In this document: positions 1-9,726 of the stretch, piece by piece | Layout of the letters: each line of letters opens with the position of its first letter | Numbering within the stretch: the stretch's first letter is position 1 | Origin: Pseudomonas sp. MWU16-30317 | GTDB taxonomy: Bacteria; Pseudomonadota; Gammaproteobacteria; Pseudomonadales; Pseudomonadaceae | Length of the DNA stretch: 64,000 nucleotides | Assembly: GCF_020515695.1 (NCBI RefSeq) | Contig: NZ_JAIWJA010000002.1 | Location: 310,001-374,000 of the forward strand | Reading direction: 5' to 3' | Translations under genes and position numbers: made by a program | Notes under the pieces: generated by a model | Told to the model about the DNA's origin: nothing | Database searches by the model: none | What the model saw: the letters and a program-made list of their open reading frames with translations, nothing else

Positions 1-569
1 TCGAGTTCGTCGGCCCGCAGGTCGGTGAAGAGCTGCGCGACCAGGGCGGCCTCGGCATGCTCATGGCGCTGGGCGGCGTGTTGATCTACCTGGCCTTCCG
101 CTTCCAGTGGAAGTTTGCCCTGGGTGCGATCCTGTCGCTGATCCACGACGTGGTGGTGACCGTTGGTTTGCTGTCGTACTTCCAGATCACCTTCGACCTG
201 ACGGTGCTGGCGGCGGTACTGGCGATCATCGGCTACTCGCTCAACGACACCATCGTGGTGTTCGACCGAGTGCGGGAAAACTTCCGCGTGCTGCGCAAGG
301 CCGACCTGATCGAAAACATCAACGTGTCGACCACGCAAACACTGTTGCGCACCATGGCGACGTCGATCTCCACGCTGCTGGCCATCGGCGCGCTGATGCT
401 CTTTGCGGGTGACAACCTGTGGGGCTTCTCGCTGGCGCTGTTCATTGGTGTCATGGCGGGTACCTACTCGTCGATCTACATCGCCAACGTGGTGCTGATC
501 TGGCTGAACCTCAATAGCGAGGATCTGATCCCAGCGACCACCGCCGACAAGGTGGATGATCGTCCTTGA
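1..569 (+). CDS. secF: Protein translocase subunit SecF (3' part)
   Basis: This is the C-terminal part of SecF, the inner-membrane partner of SecD that uses the proton gradient to pull preproteins out of the SecYEG channel. The reading frame is open from base 3, so the gene begins upstream of the window. Visible signs are the VGPQVGEEL motif near the edge, several long hydrophobic helices, and the conserved GYSLNDTIVVFDR segment with RENFR after it, which is diagnostic of the SecD/SecF RND-type fold. The protein ends in a short polar tail after the last helix. A strong terminator follows at 602-632, so secF is probably the last gene of its operon (secD presumably lies outside the window). Confidence 0.95.
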   Translation, partial: EFVGPQVGEELRDQGGLGMLMALGGVLIYLAFRFQWKFALGAILSLIHDVVVTVGLLSYFQITFDLTVLAAVLAIIGYSLNDTIVVFDRVRENFRVLRKADLIENINVSTTQTLLRTMATSISTLLAIGALMLFAGDNLWGFSLALFIGVMAGTYSSIYIANVVLIWLNLNSEDLIPATTADKVDDRP

Positions 570-601
570 CCGACGATTGACCGTCCATCGGTAACATAGA
601 A

Positions 602-632
602 AGGCGCGAGTATTGAACTCGCGCCTTTTTTT
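602..632 (+). terminator. Rho-independent terminator after secF
   Basis: A 9-bp GC-rich stem, AGGCGCGAG paired with CTCGCGCCT around a short loop, is followed directly by a run of seven T. It lies 33 bases after the secF stop. Confidence 0.9.
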
Positions 633-707
633 GTGCTCCTAGGCTGGGAGAACCGCGGGGTCTCGAGTGAATAAAAAAGCCCCGTTTTCAGCAGTTTGGA
701 GGTTATC

Positions 708-1241
708 GTGAACAAGTCGTTGCTGACAGGCGCCGTATTGGGTGCCGTGGTGGTTACCGCCGGTGGCGCCTTTGCCACCTACAGTCTGGTCAAGAGCCCG
801 GACTCGGCTCAGGTGCTCGCCGTCGAGCCGATCAATCAGCAGATCAAGACGCCGCGCCAGGAATGTAAAGAAGTCGCCGTGACCCACCGTCGAGCGGTCA
901 AGGACCAGCATCAGATCGTCGGCAGCGTGCTAGGTGCTGTGGCGGGTGGCTTGCTGGGCAGTCAGATCGGCGGCGGCCATGGCAAGACCCTGGCCACGGT
1001 AGCGGGTGCTGCGGGCGGCGGTTATGCCGGCAACAAGGTGCAGGAGAACATGCAGAACAACGACACCTACACCACCAACGAAACGCGCTGCAACACGGTC
1101 AACGACATCAGCGACAAGACCGTGGGCTACAACGTCAAGTATCAGTTGAATGGCAAGGTTGGCCAGGTGCGTATGGATCGCGATCCAGGCGGCTCGATCC
1201 CTGTGGATAAGCAGGGGCAGTTGGTGCTGGGGCAGAATTAA
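708..1241 (+). CDS. Glycine-zipper 2TM domain protein, cell envelope
   Basis: A 177-residue protein with an N-terminal hydrophobic segment (about residues 5-25) and a glycine-zipper pair (about 67-105: GSVLGAVAGGLLGSQIGGG then VAGAAGGGYAGN). This is the pattern of the Rickettsia 17-kDa antigen/glycine-zipper family of outer-membrane or periplasmic proteins. The C-terminal half is a small polar domain with one Cys. The GTG start is preferred because GGAGG sits 5 bases upstream; a TTG four codons earlier lies on top of that site. The specific function is unknown in this family; envelope stress or membrane integrity roles are inferred for relatives. It stands alone between the secF terminator and the convergent suhB. 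Confidence 0.75.
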   Translation: MNKSLLTGAVLGAVVVTAGGAFATYSLVKSPDSAQVLAVEPINQQIKTPRQECKEVAVTHRRAVKDQHQIVGSVLGAVAGGLLGSQIGGGHGKTLATVAGAAGGGYAGNKVQENMQNNDTYTTNETRCNTVNDISDKTVGYNVKYQLNGKVGQVRMDRDPGGSIPVDKQGQLVLGQN

Positions 1242-1284
1242 GGCCAGGGCTTCGCGGGCTAACCTCGCTCTTACAGATCTGCAG

Positions 1285-1313
1285 CTGTGGGAGCAAGGCT
1301 TGCCGGCGAAGCT
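1285..1313. repeat. REP half-site (single arm)
   Basis: The sequence CTGTGGGAGCAAGGCTTGCC followed by GGCGAAGC matches one arm of the Pseudomonas REP palindrome seen complete at 23547-23603. No opposite arm is present within 60 bases, so this is a solitary or decayed copy. Confidence 0.7.
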
Positions 1314-1323
1314 TTTAACGCAC

Positions 1324-1353
1324 AAAAAAAGCACCCCGCAGGGAACTTTTTTT
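1324..1353. terminator. Probable bidirectional terminator between convergent genes
   Basis: A run of seven A plus G pairs with C plus seven T across a short CCC/GGG core and a GCA loop. It lies between the stops of the glycine-zipper gene and suhB, which converge here. The core stem is short and imperfect, so its strength is uncertain. Confidence 0.55.
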
Positions 1354-1367
1354 ATTGCAGCAACCGA

Positions 1368-2186
1368 TCAGCGCTTGAGCGAAGCCGGCAGGTGCGGCTG
1401 GATCGCGGTCAGCACGGCCTTGAAGCACTTGGTGTTACCGGCAACGATGTGACCCTTTTCCAGGAAGTCGTGACCGCCGGTGAAGTCGCTTACCAGGCCG
1501 CCGGCTTCTTGAATCAGCAGCACGCCTGCGGCCATGTCCCATTCCGACAGGCCCGACTCCCAGAATGCATCGAAGCGACCGGCCGCCACGTAGGCCAGGT
1601 CCAGGCTGGCGGCACCAGCGCGGCGGATGCCGGCGGTCTGGCCGACCAGCGCGCGGAACATGCCCAGGTAGTTGTCGAGGTTGTCCATCTGGTCGTCGCG
1701 GAACGGGAAGCCAGTGCCCAGCAGCGCGCCATCAAGGCTGGTGCGGGGGCTGACGCGCAGGCGACGGCCGTTGAGTTGTGCGCCGCGGCCGCGGCTGGCG
1801 GTGAATTCTTCCTGGCGCACTGGATCCAGCACCACGGCGTGTTCCAGGCGGCCGCGATACTTGCACGCGATGCTCACGGCAAAGTGCGGTACGCCGCGCA
1901 GGAAGTTGGTGGTGCCGTCCAGCGGGTCGATGATCCACAGGTACTCTTCACCTTCGATGCCGGTGCCGGCGTGCAGGCCGGTTTCTTCACCGCGGATCGA
2001 ATGGTTCGGGTACGCCTTGCGCAGGATGTCGATGATTTTCTGCTCGGCGGCGCGATCGACTTCGGACACGTAGTCCTTGGCGTCTTTCTCATCGACCTTG
2101 ATGGTATCCAGGCGCTCGATGGAGCGGAAAATCAATTCGCTGGCGCTGCGGGCGGCGCGCAGCGCGATAGTCAGCATGGGCTGCAT
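1368..2186 (-). CDS. suhB: Inositol-1-monophosphatase SuhB
   Basis: A 272-residue member of the Mg-dependent, Li-sensitive phosphatase family. It hydrolyses inositol-1-phosphate and, in enterobacteria, also acts as a NusA/NusG-linked factor in rRNA antitermination. The metal-binding signature is clear: RGEETG near residue 65, then DPLDGTTNF around residues 90-100, and a C-terminal WDMAAGVLLIQEAGG block. Length matches the family (about 267-275). It is transcribed away from trmJ, with about 146 bases between their starts. In Pseudomonas SuhB is also known as a virulence and small-RNA regulator; nothing in the sequence itself shows that role. Confidence 0.95.
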   Translation of the reverse strand: MQPMLTIALRAARSASELIFRSIERLDTIKVDEKDAKDYVSEVDRAAEQKIIDILRKAYPNHSIRGEETGLHAGTGIEGEEYLWIIDPLDGTTNFLRGVPHFAVSIACKYRGRLEHAVVLDPVRQEEFTASRGRGAQLNGRRLRVSPRTSLDGALLGTGFPFRDDQMDNLDNYLGMFRALVGQTAGIRRAGAASLDLAYVAAGRFDAFWESGLSEWDMAAGVLLIQEAGGLVSDFTGGHDFLEKGHIVAGNTKCFKAVLTAIQPHLPASLKR

Positions 2187-2332
2187 GGAGGTTTCACCTA
2201 AGGTCGTTAAAGAAAGCCGGACATTCTAACAGAAAAGTTTCCCTGAAGAAGGGCGACGTGCGCATTGCGTAGCGCAACCTAGGTGGCTTCTGTAAGATTT
2301 GCCTCCTTTGTCCTTGTTCGAGAGCGCTTGCG

Positions 2333-3106
2333 GTGCTGGAAAATATTCGTGTCGTGCTAGTCAATACCAGTCATCCGGGCAATATCGGCGGCGCCGCGCG
2401 GGCCATGAAAAACATGGGGCTGTCGCGCCTGGTGCTGGTCGATCCGCAGCAGTTCCCACATCACGAGGCCGACGCACGGGCTTCGGGCGCCAACGATATC
2501 CTCGAATCGGCGCAAGTGGTGGCAACGCTTGAGGACGCCCTGGTGGGCTGCAGCCTGGTGCTCGGGACCAGTGCGCGCGATCGTCGAATCCCGTGGCCGC
2601 TGCTGGATCCGCGTGAGTGCGGAACCAAATCCGTCGAGGAGGCGGGGCAGGGGCTGGAAGTCGCGTTGGTATTCGGCCGTGAATATGCCGGCCTGACCAA
2701 CGAGGAGCTGCAACGATGTCACTACCATGTGCATATCCCGTCGAACCCGGATTTCAGTTCGCTCAATCTCGCGGCGGCCGTTCAGGTGCTGGGCTACGAG
2801 GTGCGCATGGCGTGGCTGGCGGCCGAGGGGCAGCCGTCCAAGGTCGAGAAGGAAGAGCTCAATGCGCCGGGTAACGACACGCTGTCGACCAGCGACGAGA
2901 TGGAGCGCTTCTATGGCCAGCTGGAGCAGACATTGGAGGGGATCGGGTTTCTCGATCCATCCAATCCGCGGCATTTGATGGCTCGCCTGCGCCGCCTGTA
3001 CGGGCGCAGCGCGGTGAGCCGTTCGGAAATGAATATTCTGCGTGGCATTCTCACCGAAACCCAGAAAGTGGTCCGCGGCGAGCCCCACAAGCGTAAGGAC
3101 AAATGA
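2333..3106 (+). CDS. trmJ: tRNA/rRNA (Cm32/Um32) 2'-O-methyltransferase TrmJ
   Basis: A 257-residue SPOUT-class methyltransferase that methylates the ribose of residue 32 in certain tRNAs using S-adenosylmethionine. The N-terminal [19 protein letters not shown] block, the [14 protein letters not shown] block and the [14 protein letters not shown] block are the three conserved SpoU motifs that form the trefoil knot. A C-terminal extension of about 90 residues is typical of TrmJ. The GTG start fits the family N-terminus ([11 protein letters not shown]). Its TGA stop overlaps the cysE start (ATGA), which suggests translational coupling. Confidence 0.95.
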   Translation: MLENIRVVLVNTSHPGNIGGAARAMKNMGLSRLVLVDPQQFPHHEADARASGANDILESAQVVATLEDALVGCSLVLGTSARDRRIPWPLLDPRECGTKSVEEAGQGLEVALVFGREYAGLTNEELQRCHYHVHIPSNPDFSSLNLAAAVQVLGYEVRMAWLAAEGQPSKVEKEELNAPGNDTLSTSDEMERFYGQLEQTLEGIGFLDPSNPRHLMARLRRLYGRSAVSRSEMNILRGILTETQKVVRGEPHKRKDK

Positions 3107-3882
3107 TGTTCGAGCGAGTACGTGAAGATATCCAGAGCGTGTTCCATCGTGACCCGGCGGCGCGCAACGCGTTTGAGGTGCTGACCTGCTATCCGGGGCT
3201 GCACGCTATCTGGCTGCATCATGCGGCTCACGCGCTGTGGGCGCGGGATTGGAAGTGGATTGCGCGGATGGTGTCCAATTTCAGCCGCTGGTTGACCGGT
3301 ATCGAGATTCACCCAGGGGCGAAGGTCGGGCGCAGGTTTTTCATCGACCACGGCATGGGCATCGTCATCGGTGAGACGGTCGAGATCGGCGATGACGTGA
3401 CGCTGTATCAGGGCGTGACCCTGGGCGGCACCAGCTGGAATGCCGGCAAGCGCCATCCGACGCTGGAAGACGGTGTGGTGGTGGGTGCCGGGGCCAAGGT
3501 GCTAGGGCCGTTCACGGTCGGCGCCGGGGCCAAGATCGGCTCCAACGCCGTGGTCACCAAAGCGGTACCAGCCGGCGCCACTGCGGTGGGTATTCCGGGG
3601 CGAATCATCACCCGTACCGACGCGGTGCAGGACGCCAACCGCAAGGCCATGGCCGAAAAGATCGGCTTTGAGGCCTATGGGGTGAGCGAGGACATGCCTG
3701 ATCCGATCGCCAAGGCTATCGGGCAGTTGCTGGATCATCTGCATGCGGTGGATGGTCGTCTGGAAGGGATGTGCGACGCGCTAGGCAAGCTCGACAGTGA
3801 TTATCACGCCAAGGAGCTGCCCGAGCTGCGTGATGAAGACTTCGAGTGCGTGCAAGAGCAAGAGCGCAAAGCTCAGGCTTGA
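3103..3882 (+). CDS. cysE: Serine O-acetyltransferase CysE
   Basis: This enzyme makes O-acetylserine from serine and acetyl-CoA, the committed step of cysteine synthesis, immediately upstream of the iron-sulfur operon that consumes cysteine sulfur. The 259-residue protein has the SATase N-terminal helices, then the left-handed beta-helix hexapeptide region with the catalytic [20 protein letters not shown] stretch and [28 protein letters not shown]. Two ATGs are adjacent (3103 and 3106); the second gives MFERVRED, the usual Pseudomonas start, so the true start may be 3106. The C-terminal tail after the hexapeptides is longer and more acidic than in the E. coli enzyme. Confidence 0.93.
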   Translation: MMFERVREDIQSVFHRDPAARNAFEVLTCYPGLHAIWLHHAAHALWARDWKWIARMVSNFSRWLTGIEIHPGAKVGRRFFIDHGMGIVIGETVEIGDDVTLYQGVTLGGTSWNAGKRHPTLEDGVVVGAGAKVLGPFTVGAGAKIGSNAVVTKAVPAGATAVGIPGRIITRTDAVQDANRKAMAEKIGFEAYGVSEDMPDPIAKAIGQLLDHLHAVDGRLEGMCDALGKLDSDYHAKELPELRDEDFECVQEQERKAQA

Positions 3883-4017
3883 ATCGCCGTTATCAGGGGC
3901 GGTGTCTTTGATGGCACCGACTTGGGTCTGATGCCTGCCATCTCCCCAAGGCGACCATTAGTTTGCTATCATCCGGCCGCCGTTTACCCCGCAATCCCGA
4001 GTAAAACGCTTGGTCTT

Positions 4018-4042
4018 ATAGTTGACTAAAACCCTCGGGAAT
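4018..4042 (+). promoter_or_regulatory. IscR type-1 operator upstream of iscR
   Basis: The 25 bases beginning ATAGTTGACTAAAACCC match the enterobacterial type-1 IscR consensus (ATASYYGACTRWWWYAGTCRRSTAT) at all but about three positions. The site overlaps the -35 element and spacer of the iscR promoter, which is where [2Fe-2S]-IscR would have to bind to repress its own operon. The match is by eye. Confidence 0.75.
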
Positions 4043-4050
4043 TGCATACT
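4022..4050 (+). promoter_or_regulatory. iscR promoter
   Basis: The -35 TTGACT (4022-4027) and -10 CATACT (4045-4050) are separated by 17 bases, a good sigma-70 fit. The iscR ATG lies 40 bases downstream. Confidence 0.7.
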
Positions 4051-4090
4051 TGACACATGCCGACACTCCATTTCCCTCGTGGTACCCACC

Positions 4091-4582
4091 ATGCGACTGA
4101 CAACTAAAGGCCGATACGCCGTGACCGCCATGCTCGATCTGGCGTTGCACGCGCAGAAGGGCCCGGTCTCGTTGGCCGACATTTCCGAGCGGCAGGGTAT
4201 TTCCCTGTCGTACCTCGAGCAGCTGTTCGCCAAATTGCGCCGTCGCAACCTGGTGTCCAGCGTTCGCGGCCCCGGCGGTGGTTACCAGCTCTCCCGGGAA
4301 ATGGAAGGTATCCAGGTCGCCCAGGTCATCGACGCCGTCAACGAGTCGGTCGATGCCACCCGCTGTCAGGGGCTGGGCGATTGCCATGCCGGAGACACCT
4401 GCCTGACCCACCACTTGTGGTGCGACCTCAGCCAGCAGATTCACGAATTCTTGAGCGGTATCAGTCTGGCGGATCTTGTGACTCGCCGTGAGGTGCAAGA
4501 AGTCGCCCAGCGTCAGGACCAGCGCCGTTGCAATGGTCGGTCGCCCTTAATGGACAAGATTGAAACGTCCGCCGTCGAATAG
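4091..4582 (+). CDS. iscR: Iron-sulfur cluster regulator IscR
   Basis: A 163-residue Rrf2-family transcription factor that carries a [2Fe-2S] cluster and represses the isc operon when clusters are plentiful. The N-terminal winged helix is well conserved ([11 protein letters not shown], then [16 protein letters not shown]). The cluster ligands are in the E. coli positions: Cys92, Cys98, Cys104 and His107. The ATG at 4091 is chosen over an in-frame upstream start because it gives the invariant [10 protein letters not shown]-terminus and because the upstream start would lie inside the promoter. A matching type-1 operator overlies the promoter. It is the first gene of the eight-gene isc operon. 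Confidence 0.97.
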   Translation: MRLTTKGRYAVTAMLDLALHAQKGPVSLADISERQGISLSYLEQLFAKLRRRNLVSSVRGPGGGYQLSREMEGIQVAQVIDAVNESVDATRCQGLGDCHAGDTCLTHHLWCDLSQQIHEFLSGISLADLVTRREVQEVAQRQDQRRCNGRSPLMDKIETSAVE

Positions 4583-4625
4583 CCGCCACTTACGAGCGGT
4601 GCTCGAGCCTGATAGGAGATATTCA

Positions 4626-5840
4626 ATGAAGTTGCCAATTTACCTCGATTACTCCGCGACCACTCCGGTTGATCCGCGTGTCGCGCAAAAAATGATCGAA
4701 TGCCTGACTGTCGAAGGTAACTTCGGCAACCCGGCTTCGCGCTCCCACGTGTTTGGCTGGAAAGCCGAAGAAGCGGTCGAGAACGCCCGTCGCCAGGTCG
4801 CTGACCTGGTCAACGCCGATCCCCGCGAAATCGTCTGGACCAGCGGTGCCACCGAGTCCGACAACCTGGCCATCAAGGGTGTCGCGCACTTCTACAGCAC
4901 CAAGGGCAAGCACATCATCACCACCAAGATCGAGCACAAGGCGGTCCTGGACACCACGCGTCAACTGGAGCGTGAAGGTTTCGAGATCACCTACATCGAG
5001 CCGCGCGAAGATGGCCTGGTGACTGCCGAGATGATCGAAGCGGTCATGCGTGACGACACCATCCTGGTTTCGGTGATTCACGTGAACAACGAAATCGGCG
5101 TCATCAACGACATCGCCGCCATTGGCGAGCTGACCCGCTCGCGCGGCGTGCTGTTCCATGTCGATGCTGCGCAGTCTACCGGCAAGGTCGCTATCGACCT
5201 GGCCGCCCTCAAGGTCGACCTGATGTCGTTCTCGGCCCACAAGACCTACGGCCCTAAAGGCATTGGCGCGCTCTACGTCAGCCGTAAGCCGCGCGTACGT
5301 CTTGAAGCAGCCATGCACGGCGGCGGTCACGAGCGCGGTATGCGTTCCGGCACTCTGGCCACTCACCAGATCGTTGGCATGGGTGAAGCTTTCGCCGTCG
5401 CTAAAGCCGAAATGGCCAGCGAAAACGTCCGCATCAAGGCCCTCAGCGACCGCTTCTACAAGCAGGTCGAACACCTTGAAGAGCTGTACGTCAACGGCAG
5501 CATGACTGCCCGCGTACCGCACAACCTGAACCTGAGCTTCAACTACGTCGAAGGCGAATCGCTGATCATGGCCCTCAAGGACCTGGCAGTGTCTTCGGGT
5601 TCGGCGTGCACCTCGGCATCCCTGGAGCCTTCGTACGTACTGCGCGCCCTGGGCCGCAACGACGAACTGGCGCACAGCTCGATCCGTTTCACCTTCGGCC
5701 GTTTCACCACCGAAGAAGACGTCGACTATGCCGCTGCCAAGGTCTGCGAGGCCGTCACCAAGCTGCGCGCTCTGTCGCCGCTGTGGGACATGTACAAAGA
5801 CGGCGTCGACATTTCGAAAATCGAGTGGGCGGCGCACTAA
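4626..5840 (+). CDS. iscS: Cysteine desulfurase IscS
   Basis: A 404-residue PLP enzyme that takes sulfur from cysteine and passes it as persulfide to IscU and other acceptors (tRNA thiolation, for example). The PLP lysine is in [11 protein letters not shown], and the sulfur-carrying cysteine is in the loop [14 protein letters not shown], equivalent to Lys206 and Cys328 of E. coli IscS. Length is identical to the E. coli protein. The ATG at 4626 has AGGAG eight bases upstream; a longer in-frame reading from 4560 overlaps iscR and is not favoured. Confidence 0.97.
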   Translation: MKLPIYLDYSATTPVDPRVAQKMIECLTVEGNFGNPASRSHVFGWKAEEAVENARRQVADLVNADPREIVWTSGATESDNLAIKGVAHFYSTKGKHIITTKIEHKAVLDTTRQLEREGFEITYIEPREDGLVTAEMIEAVMRDDTILVSVIHVNNEIGVINDIAAIGELTRSRGVLFHVDAAQSTGKVAIDLAALKVDLMSFSAHKTYGPKGIGALYVSRKPRVRLEAAMHGGGHERGMRSGTLATHQIVGMGEAFAVAKAEMASENVRIKALSDRFYKQVEHLEELYVNGSMTARVPHNLNLSFNYVEGESLIMALKDLAVSSGSACTSASLEPSYVLRALGRNDELAHSSIRFTFGRFTTEEDVDYAAAKVCEAVTKLRALSPLWDMYKDGVDISKIEWAAH

Positions 5841-5887
5841 ATAGCCGTCGCCAAGAACGGCTCTCTGATGAGTGAGGATTAAGTACC

Positions 5888-6274
5888 ATGGCTTACAGCG
5901 AAAAGGTCATCGACCACTACGAAAACCCGCGCAACGTCGGCAAGATGGACGCTGAAGACGCGGACGTCGGCACCGGCATGGTCGGTGCTCCGGCATGCGG
6001 CGACGTCATGCGCTTGCAGATCCGCGTCAACGACGCGGGGATCATCGAAGACGCCAAGTTCAAGACCTACGGCTGCGGTTCGGCCATTGCCTCCAGCTCC
6101 CTCGCTACCGAGTGGATGAAGGGCAAGTCCCTGGACGAAGCCGTGACCATCAGCAACACCCAGCTGGCCGAAGAACTGGCCTTGCCGCCGGTCAAGATCC
6201 ACTGCTCTGTACTCGCTGAGGACGCTATCAAGGCGGCCGTCAAGGATTACAAGCAGAAGAAAGGCTTGATCTAA
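5888..6274 (+). CDS. iscU: Iron-sulfur cluster scaffold IscU
   Basis: A 128-residue scaffold on which IscS and the iron donor build the [2Fe-2S] cluster. The three ligand cysteines are Cys37, Cys63 and Cys106, with Asp39 beside the first, as in E. coli. The LPPVK sequence at 99-103 is the binding motif for the HscA chaperone encoded three genes downstream. A GAGG site lies upstream of the ATG. Confidence 0.97.
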   Translation: MAYSEKVIDHYENPRNVGKMDAEDADVGTGMVGAPACGDVMRLQIRVNDAGIIEDAKFKTYGCGSAIASSSLATEWMKGKSLDEAVTISNTQLAEELALPPVKIHCSVLAEDAIKAAVKDYKQKKGLI

Positions 6275-6320
6275 GCTCGGGCACGCAACGTAACTGGCAA
6301 CTAACAGTTAAGGAACCACG

Positions 6321-6644
6321 ATGGCTATCAGCATGACAGAAGCCGCCGCCAACCACGTCCGCCGCTCCCTCGCGGGCCGCGGCAAGGGCGACGGTATCCG
6401 CCTGGGTGTACGCACCACCGGTTGCTCGGGGCTCGCCTACGTCCTGGAGTTCGTTGACGCGGCAGACAGCGAAGACGAAGTCTTCGAGAACCACGGCGTC
6501 AAGGTGATCATCGATCCCAAAAGCCTGGTCTATCTCGACGGCACCGAGCTGGATTTCGTCAAGGAAGGGTTGAACGAAGGCTTCAAGTTCAACAATCCCA
6601 ACGTGCGCGGTGAGTGTGGCTGCGGCGAAAGCTTCAACATCTGA
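6321..6644 (+). CDS. iscA: A-type iron-sulfur carrier IscA
   Basis: A 107-residue carrier that receives clusters or iron and delivers them to apoproteins. The three invariant cysteines are present at 35, 99 and 101 (TTGCSG and ECGCGESF). Length equals E. coli IscA. It sits in the usual position between iscU and hscB. Confidence 0.96.
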   Translation: MAISMTEAAANHVRRSLAGRGKGDGIRLGVRTTGCSGLAYVLEFVDAADSEDEVFENHGVKVIIDPKSLVYLDGTELDFVKEGLNEGFKFNNPNVRGECGCGESFNI

Positions 6645-6655
6645 GGCTGATAGCT

Positions 6656-7177
6656 GTGGGTACTCCTTGCCATTACGCCTTGTTCGACTTGCAGCCGGCT
6701 TTCAAGCTGGATCTCGAGCAGTTGGCCGTTCGTTATCGCGAACTCGCGCGTGAAGTTCACCCTGATCGCTTTGCCGACGCACCCGAGCGTGAGCAGCGTC
6801 AGGCCCTGGAGAAGTCGGCTGGCCTGAACGAGGCCTACCAGACACTCAAGAACGCCCCCAAGCGTGCTCGCTATCTGCTGTCCATCAGCGGCCCGGAAGT
6901 GCCCCAGGAAGTCACGGTGCACGACCCGGAGTTCCTGATGCAGCAGCTGGAGCTGCGCGAGGAGCTCGAAGACCTGCAGGACAACGCCGATGTGGCGGGT
7001 GTCGCAGTCTTCAAGCGGCGTTTGAAGGTGGCCCAGGACGAACTCAACGACAGCTTCGCCGCTTGTTGGGATGATGCAGCGCAACGTGAACAGGCCGAAC
7101 GCCTGATGCGGCGCATGCAGTTCCTCGACAAGCTCTCTTACGAAGTGCGCCAGCTCGAAGAGCGCCTCGACGATTAA
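6656..7177 (+). CDS. hscB: Fe-S assembly J-type co-chaperone HscB
   Basis: A 173-residue J-protein that brings IscU to HscA and stimulates its ATPase. The J domain carries HPD at residues 35-37; the C-terminal three-helix part is the IscU-binding region. The GTG start at 6656 gives the family N-terminus ([14 protein letters not shown]); an in-frame reading from 6614 would overlap iscA and is rejected. Confidence 0.94.
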   Translation: MGTPCHYALFDLQPAFKLDLEQLAVRYRELAREVHPDRFADAPEREQRQALEKSAGLNEAYQTLKNAPKRARYLLSISGPEVPQEVTVHDPEFLMQQLELREELEDLQDNADVAGVAVFKRRLKVAQDELNDSFAACWDDAAQREQAERLMRRMQFLDKLSYEVRQLEERLDD

Positions 7178-7218
7178 CCCAGTGTGGCTCCGGTTGCACC
7201 CCTGATATTCAGATAAGC

Positions 7219-9081
7219 ATGGCCCTACTGCAGATTGCCGAACCCGGCCAGAGTCCCCAACCGCACCAGCGTCGTCTGGCGGTCGGGATCGACCTGGGCA
7301 CTACCAACTCGCTGGTCGCCGCATTGCGCAGCGGCCTGTCCGAACCGCTGGCTGACGCGCAGGGGCAGGTCATTCTGCCGTCTGCCGTGCGCTACCACGC
7401 CGATCGCGTCGAAGTCGGCGCCAGCGCCAAGGCTGCCGCCGCGCAAGACCCGCTGAACACCGTGATGTCGGTCAAGCGCTTGATGGGGCGCGGTCTCGCC
7501 GACGTCAAGCAGCTGGGCGATCAGCTGCCTTACCGCTTTGTCGGTGGTGAGTCGCACATGCCGTTCATCGAGACCGTGCAGGGTGCCAAGAGTCCGGTGG
7601 AAGTCTCCGCCGAGATCCTCAAGGTGCTGCGCCAGCGCGCCGAAGCCGCCTTGGGTGGCGAGCTGGTGGGTGCGGTGATCACCGTGCCGGCGTATTTCGA
7701 CGATGCGCAGCGTCAGGCTACCAAAGATGCCGCCAAGCTGGCCGGTCTCACCGTACTGCGCCTGCTCAACGAGCCGACAGCTGCGGCCGTCGCCTATGGC
7801 CTGGACCAACACGCCGAAGGCCTGGTGGCCATCTATGACCTGGGTGGCGGTACCTTCGACATTTCCATTCTGCGCCTGACCGGCGGCGTCTTCGAAGTGC
7901 TCGCGACCGGTGGCGACAGTGCCTTGGGCGGCGATGACTTCGACCATGCTATCGCTGGCTGGATCGTGGAGCAGGCCGGTTTGTCGGCCGATCTCGACCC
8001 CGGCGTCCAGCGCTCGTTGCTGCAGGCCGCCTGCGCCGCCAAGGAAGCCCTGACCGATGTCGACAGCGTCGACGTCGTTTACGGTGACTGGCAGGCCGCG
8101 CTGACCCGCGAGCATTTCAATGGCCTGATCGAAAGCATGGTCGCGCGCAGCCTCAAGGCGTGCCGACGTGCGGTGCGTGATTCGGGCATCGAGCTTGAAG
8201 ACGTGGCCGCCGTGGTCATGGTCGGTGGCTCGACCCGCGTGCCGCGGGTGCGCGAAGCTGTGGCCGAGGCCTTTGGTCGCCAGCCGCTGACCGAGATTGA
8301 TCCGGATCAAGTGGTGGCCATCGGCGCCGCGATCCAGGCCGATACCTTGGCCGGCAACAAGCGCGACGGTGGCGAGCTGCTGCTGCTCGACGTCATCCCG
8401 CTGTCCCTGGGGCTTGAGACCATGGGCGGGCTGATGGAAAAGGTGATTCCGCGCAACACCACGATCCCGGTCGCCCGCGCTCAGGACTTCACTACCTATA
8501 AAGACGGCCAGTCGGCCATGATGATTCACGTGCTGCAAGGCGAGCGTGAATTGATCAGCGACTGCCGTTCGCTGGCACGCTTCGAATTGCGTGGCATCCC
8601 GGCCATGGTCGCCGGTGCGGCGAAGATCCGTGTGACCTTCCAGGTCGACGCCGACGGTCTGCTCAGCGTTTCGGCACGCGAGCTGGGTTCGGGCGTCGAA
8701 GCCAGCATCCAGGTCAAACCGTCCTACGGTCTGACCGATGGCGAAATCGCCAAAATGCTCAAGGATTCATTCCAGCACGCCAGCGACGACAAGGTCGCGC
8801 GCCAGGTGCGCGAGCATCAGGTCGACGCCGAACGCCTGCTCGAAGCCGTGCAGGCCGCGCTGGACGTAGACGGCGAGCGGCTGCTCGATGAAGAAGAACG
8901 CATGGTCATTGGCCTGCAAATGGACGAGTTGCGCGCCCTGATAGGCAGCAACGATGGTTCGGCCATCGAACAGCAGACCAAGCTGCTGTCGCAGGTGACC
9001 GATGCCTTTGCCGCTCGTCGCATGAACAACGCCGTGAAAGACGCGCTGTCCGGGCGCAACCTGAATGAAATCGAGGAATAA
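7219..9081 (+). CDS. hscA: Fe-S assembly Hsp70 chaperone HscA
   Basis: A 620-residue specialised Hsp70 that binds the LPPVK motif of IscU and helps release its cluster. Hsp70 signatures are present in order: [13 protein letters not shown] near residue 22, [14 protein letters not shown] near 205, and [17 protein letters not shown] near 335. The substrate-binding domain follows. Slightly longer than an exact E. coli match (616) but within the family range. It ends three bases before the fdx ATG. Confidence 0.96.
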   Translation: MALLQIAEPGQSPQPHQRRLAVGIDLGTTNSLVAALRSGLSEPLADAQGQVILPSAVRYHADRVEVGASAKAAAAQDPLNTVMSVKRLMGRGLADVKQLGDQLPYRFVGGESHMPFIETVQGAKSPVEVSAEILKVLRQRAEAALGGELVGAVITVPAYFDDAQRQATKDAAKLAGLTVLRLLNEPTAAAVAYGLDQHAEGLVAIYDLGGGTFDISILRLTGGVFEVLATGGDSALGGDDFDHAIAGWIVEQAGLSADLDPGVQRSLLQAACAAKEALTDVDSVDVVYGDWQAALTREHFNGLIESMVARSLKACRRAVRDSGIELEDVAAVVMVGGSTRVPRVREAVAEAFGRQPLTEIDPDQVVAIGAAIQADTLAGNKRDGGELLLLDVIPLSLGLETMGGLMEKVIPRNTTIPVARAQDFTTYKDGQSAMMIHVLQGERELISDCRSLARFELRGIPAMVAGAAKIRVTFQVDADGLLSVSARELGSGVEASIQVKPSYGLTDGEIAKMLKDSFQHASDDKVARQVREHQVDAERLLEAVQAALDVDGERLLDEEERMVIGLQMDELRALIGSNDGSAIEQQTKLLSQVTDAFAARRMNNAVKDALSGRNLNEIEE

Positions 9082-9084
9082 TTG

Positions 9085-9426
9085 ATGCCTAAGGTCACTT
9101 TTCTACCCCATGCCGAGCATTGTCCCGATGGCATGGTCGTGGAAGCCGAAACCGGGCGATCGATCCTGGATGTAGCGCACGACCACCACATCGAGATCGA
9201 AAGCGCCTGCGGCGGGGTGAACGCCTGTACCACCTGCCACTGCGTGATCCGCAAGGGTTTCAATTCGCTGGAAGAGGCGGATGATCTCGAGGAAGACTAT
9301 CTTGATCGTGCATGGGGCCTCGAACCCACGTCGCGTCTGAGCTGCCAGGCGAAAGTCGGAACCGAAGACATCACTGTCGAAATTCCGAAATACTCGCTCA
9401 ACCATGCGGCCGAAGCGCCGCACTGA
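9085..9426 (+). CDS. fdx: [2Fe-2S] ferredoxin of the ISC system
   Basis: A 113-residue adrenodoxin-type ferredoxin that supplies electrons for cluster assembly. Cluster ligands are Cys42, Cys48, Cys51 and Cys87 in the CX5CX2C...C spacing. The ATG at 9085 is preferred to the TTG just before it. It follows hscA after three bases, so translation is likely coupled. Confidence 0.95.
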   Translation: MPKVTFLPHAEHCPDGMVVEAETGRSILDVAHDHHIEIESACGGVNACTTCHCVIRKGFNSLEEADDLEEDYLDRAWGLEPTSRLSCQAKVGTEDITVEIPKYSLNHAAEAPH

Positions 9427-9439
9427 CCGAGGGAATGTC

Positions 9440-9640
9440 ATGAGTTACGGTTGGAATGATGTACAGCGGATCGCCGAGGAGCTTGCCGAGCAGCACCCAG
9501 GCGTCGATCCGTATTCGGTCAGCTTCCCCAGGTTGCAGAAGCTGATCGAGGAGTTACCAGGATTCGACAAGACTTCTGGCCGGGTCGGCGAGAAGGTGCT
9601 CGAAGCGGTTCAACCGCTCTGGGCCGACGAAATAGACTGA
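9440..9640 (+). CDS. iscX: ISC-system accessory protein IscX
   Basis: A 66-residue acidic protein that binds IscS and modulates iron delivery and desulfurase activity. The sequence (WNDVQRIAEEL, then PYSVSFPRLQKLIEELPGF) is the compact helical domain of the IscX/YfhJ family. It is the last isc gene and is followed by a hairpin at 9670-9699. Confidence 0.93.
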   Translation: MSYGWNDVQRIAEELAEQHPGVDPYSVSFPRLQKLIEELPGFDKTSGRVGEKVLEAVQPLWADEID

Positions 9641-9669
9641 TAGATTTGCAGGTTAGGCAATACCCGAGA

Positions 9670-9699
9670 ACCCGCGTATAATTCGCGGGTTTAATTTTT
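9670..9699 (+). terminator. Terminator between iscX and ndk
   Basis: ACCCGCG pairs with CGCGGGT around a seven-base AT-rich loop and is followed by TTAATTTTT. The loop contains TATAAT, so the same bases might also serve as the -10 of an ndk promoter; no convincing -35 was found. Confidence 0.75.
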
Positions 9700-9726
9700 C
9701 GCAAAATCACGTTTCTGGAGTTTCAC

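Noticed and set aside
9646..9682. Possible ndk promoter with TATAAT at 9677
   Set aside because: The -10-like bases are the loop of a good terminator, and no -35 stands at a proper distance.
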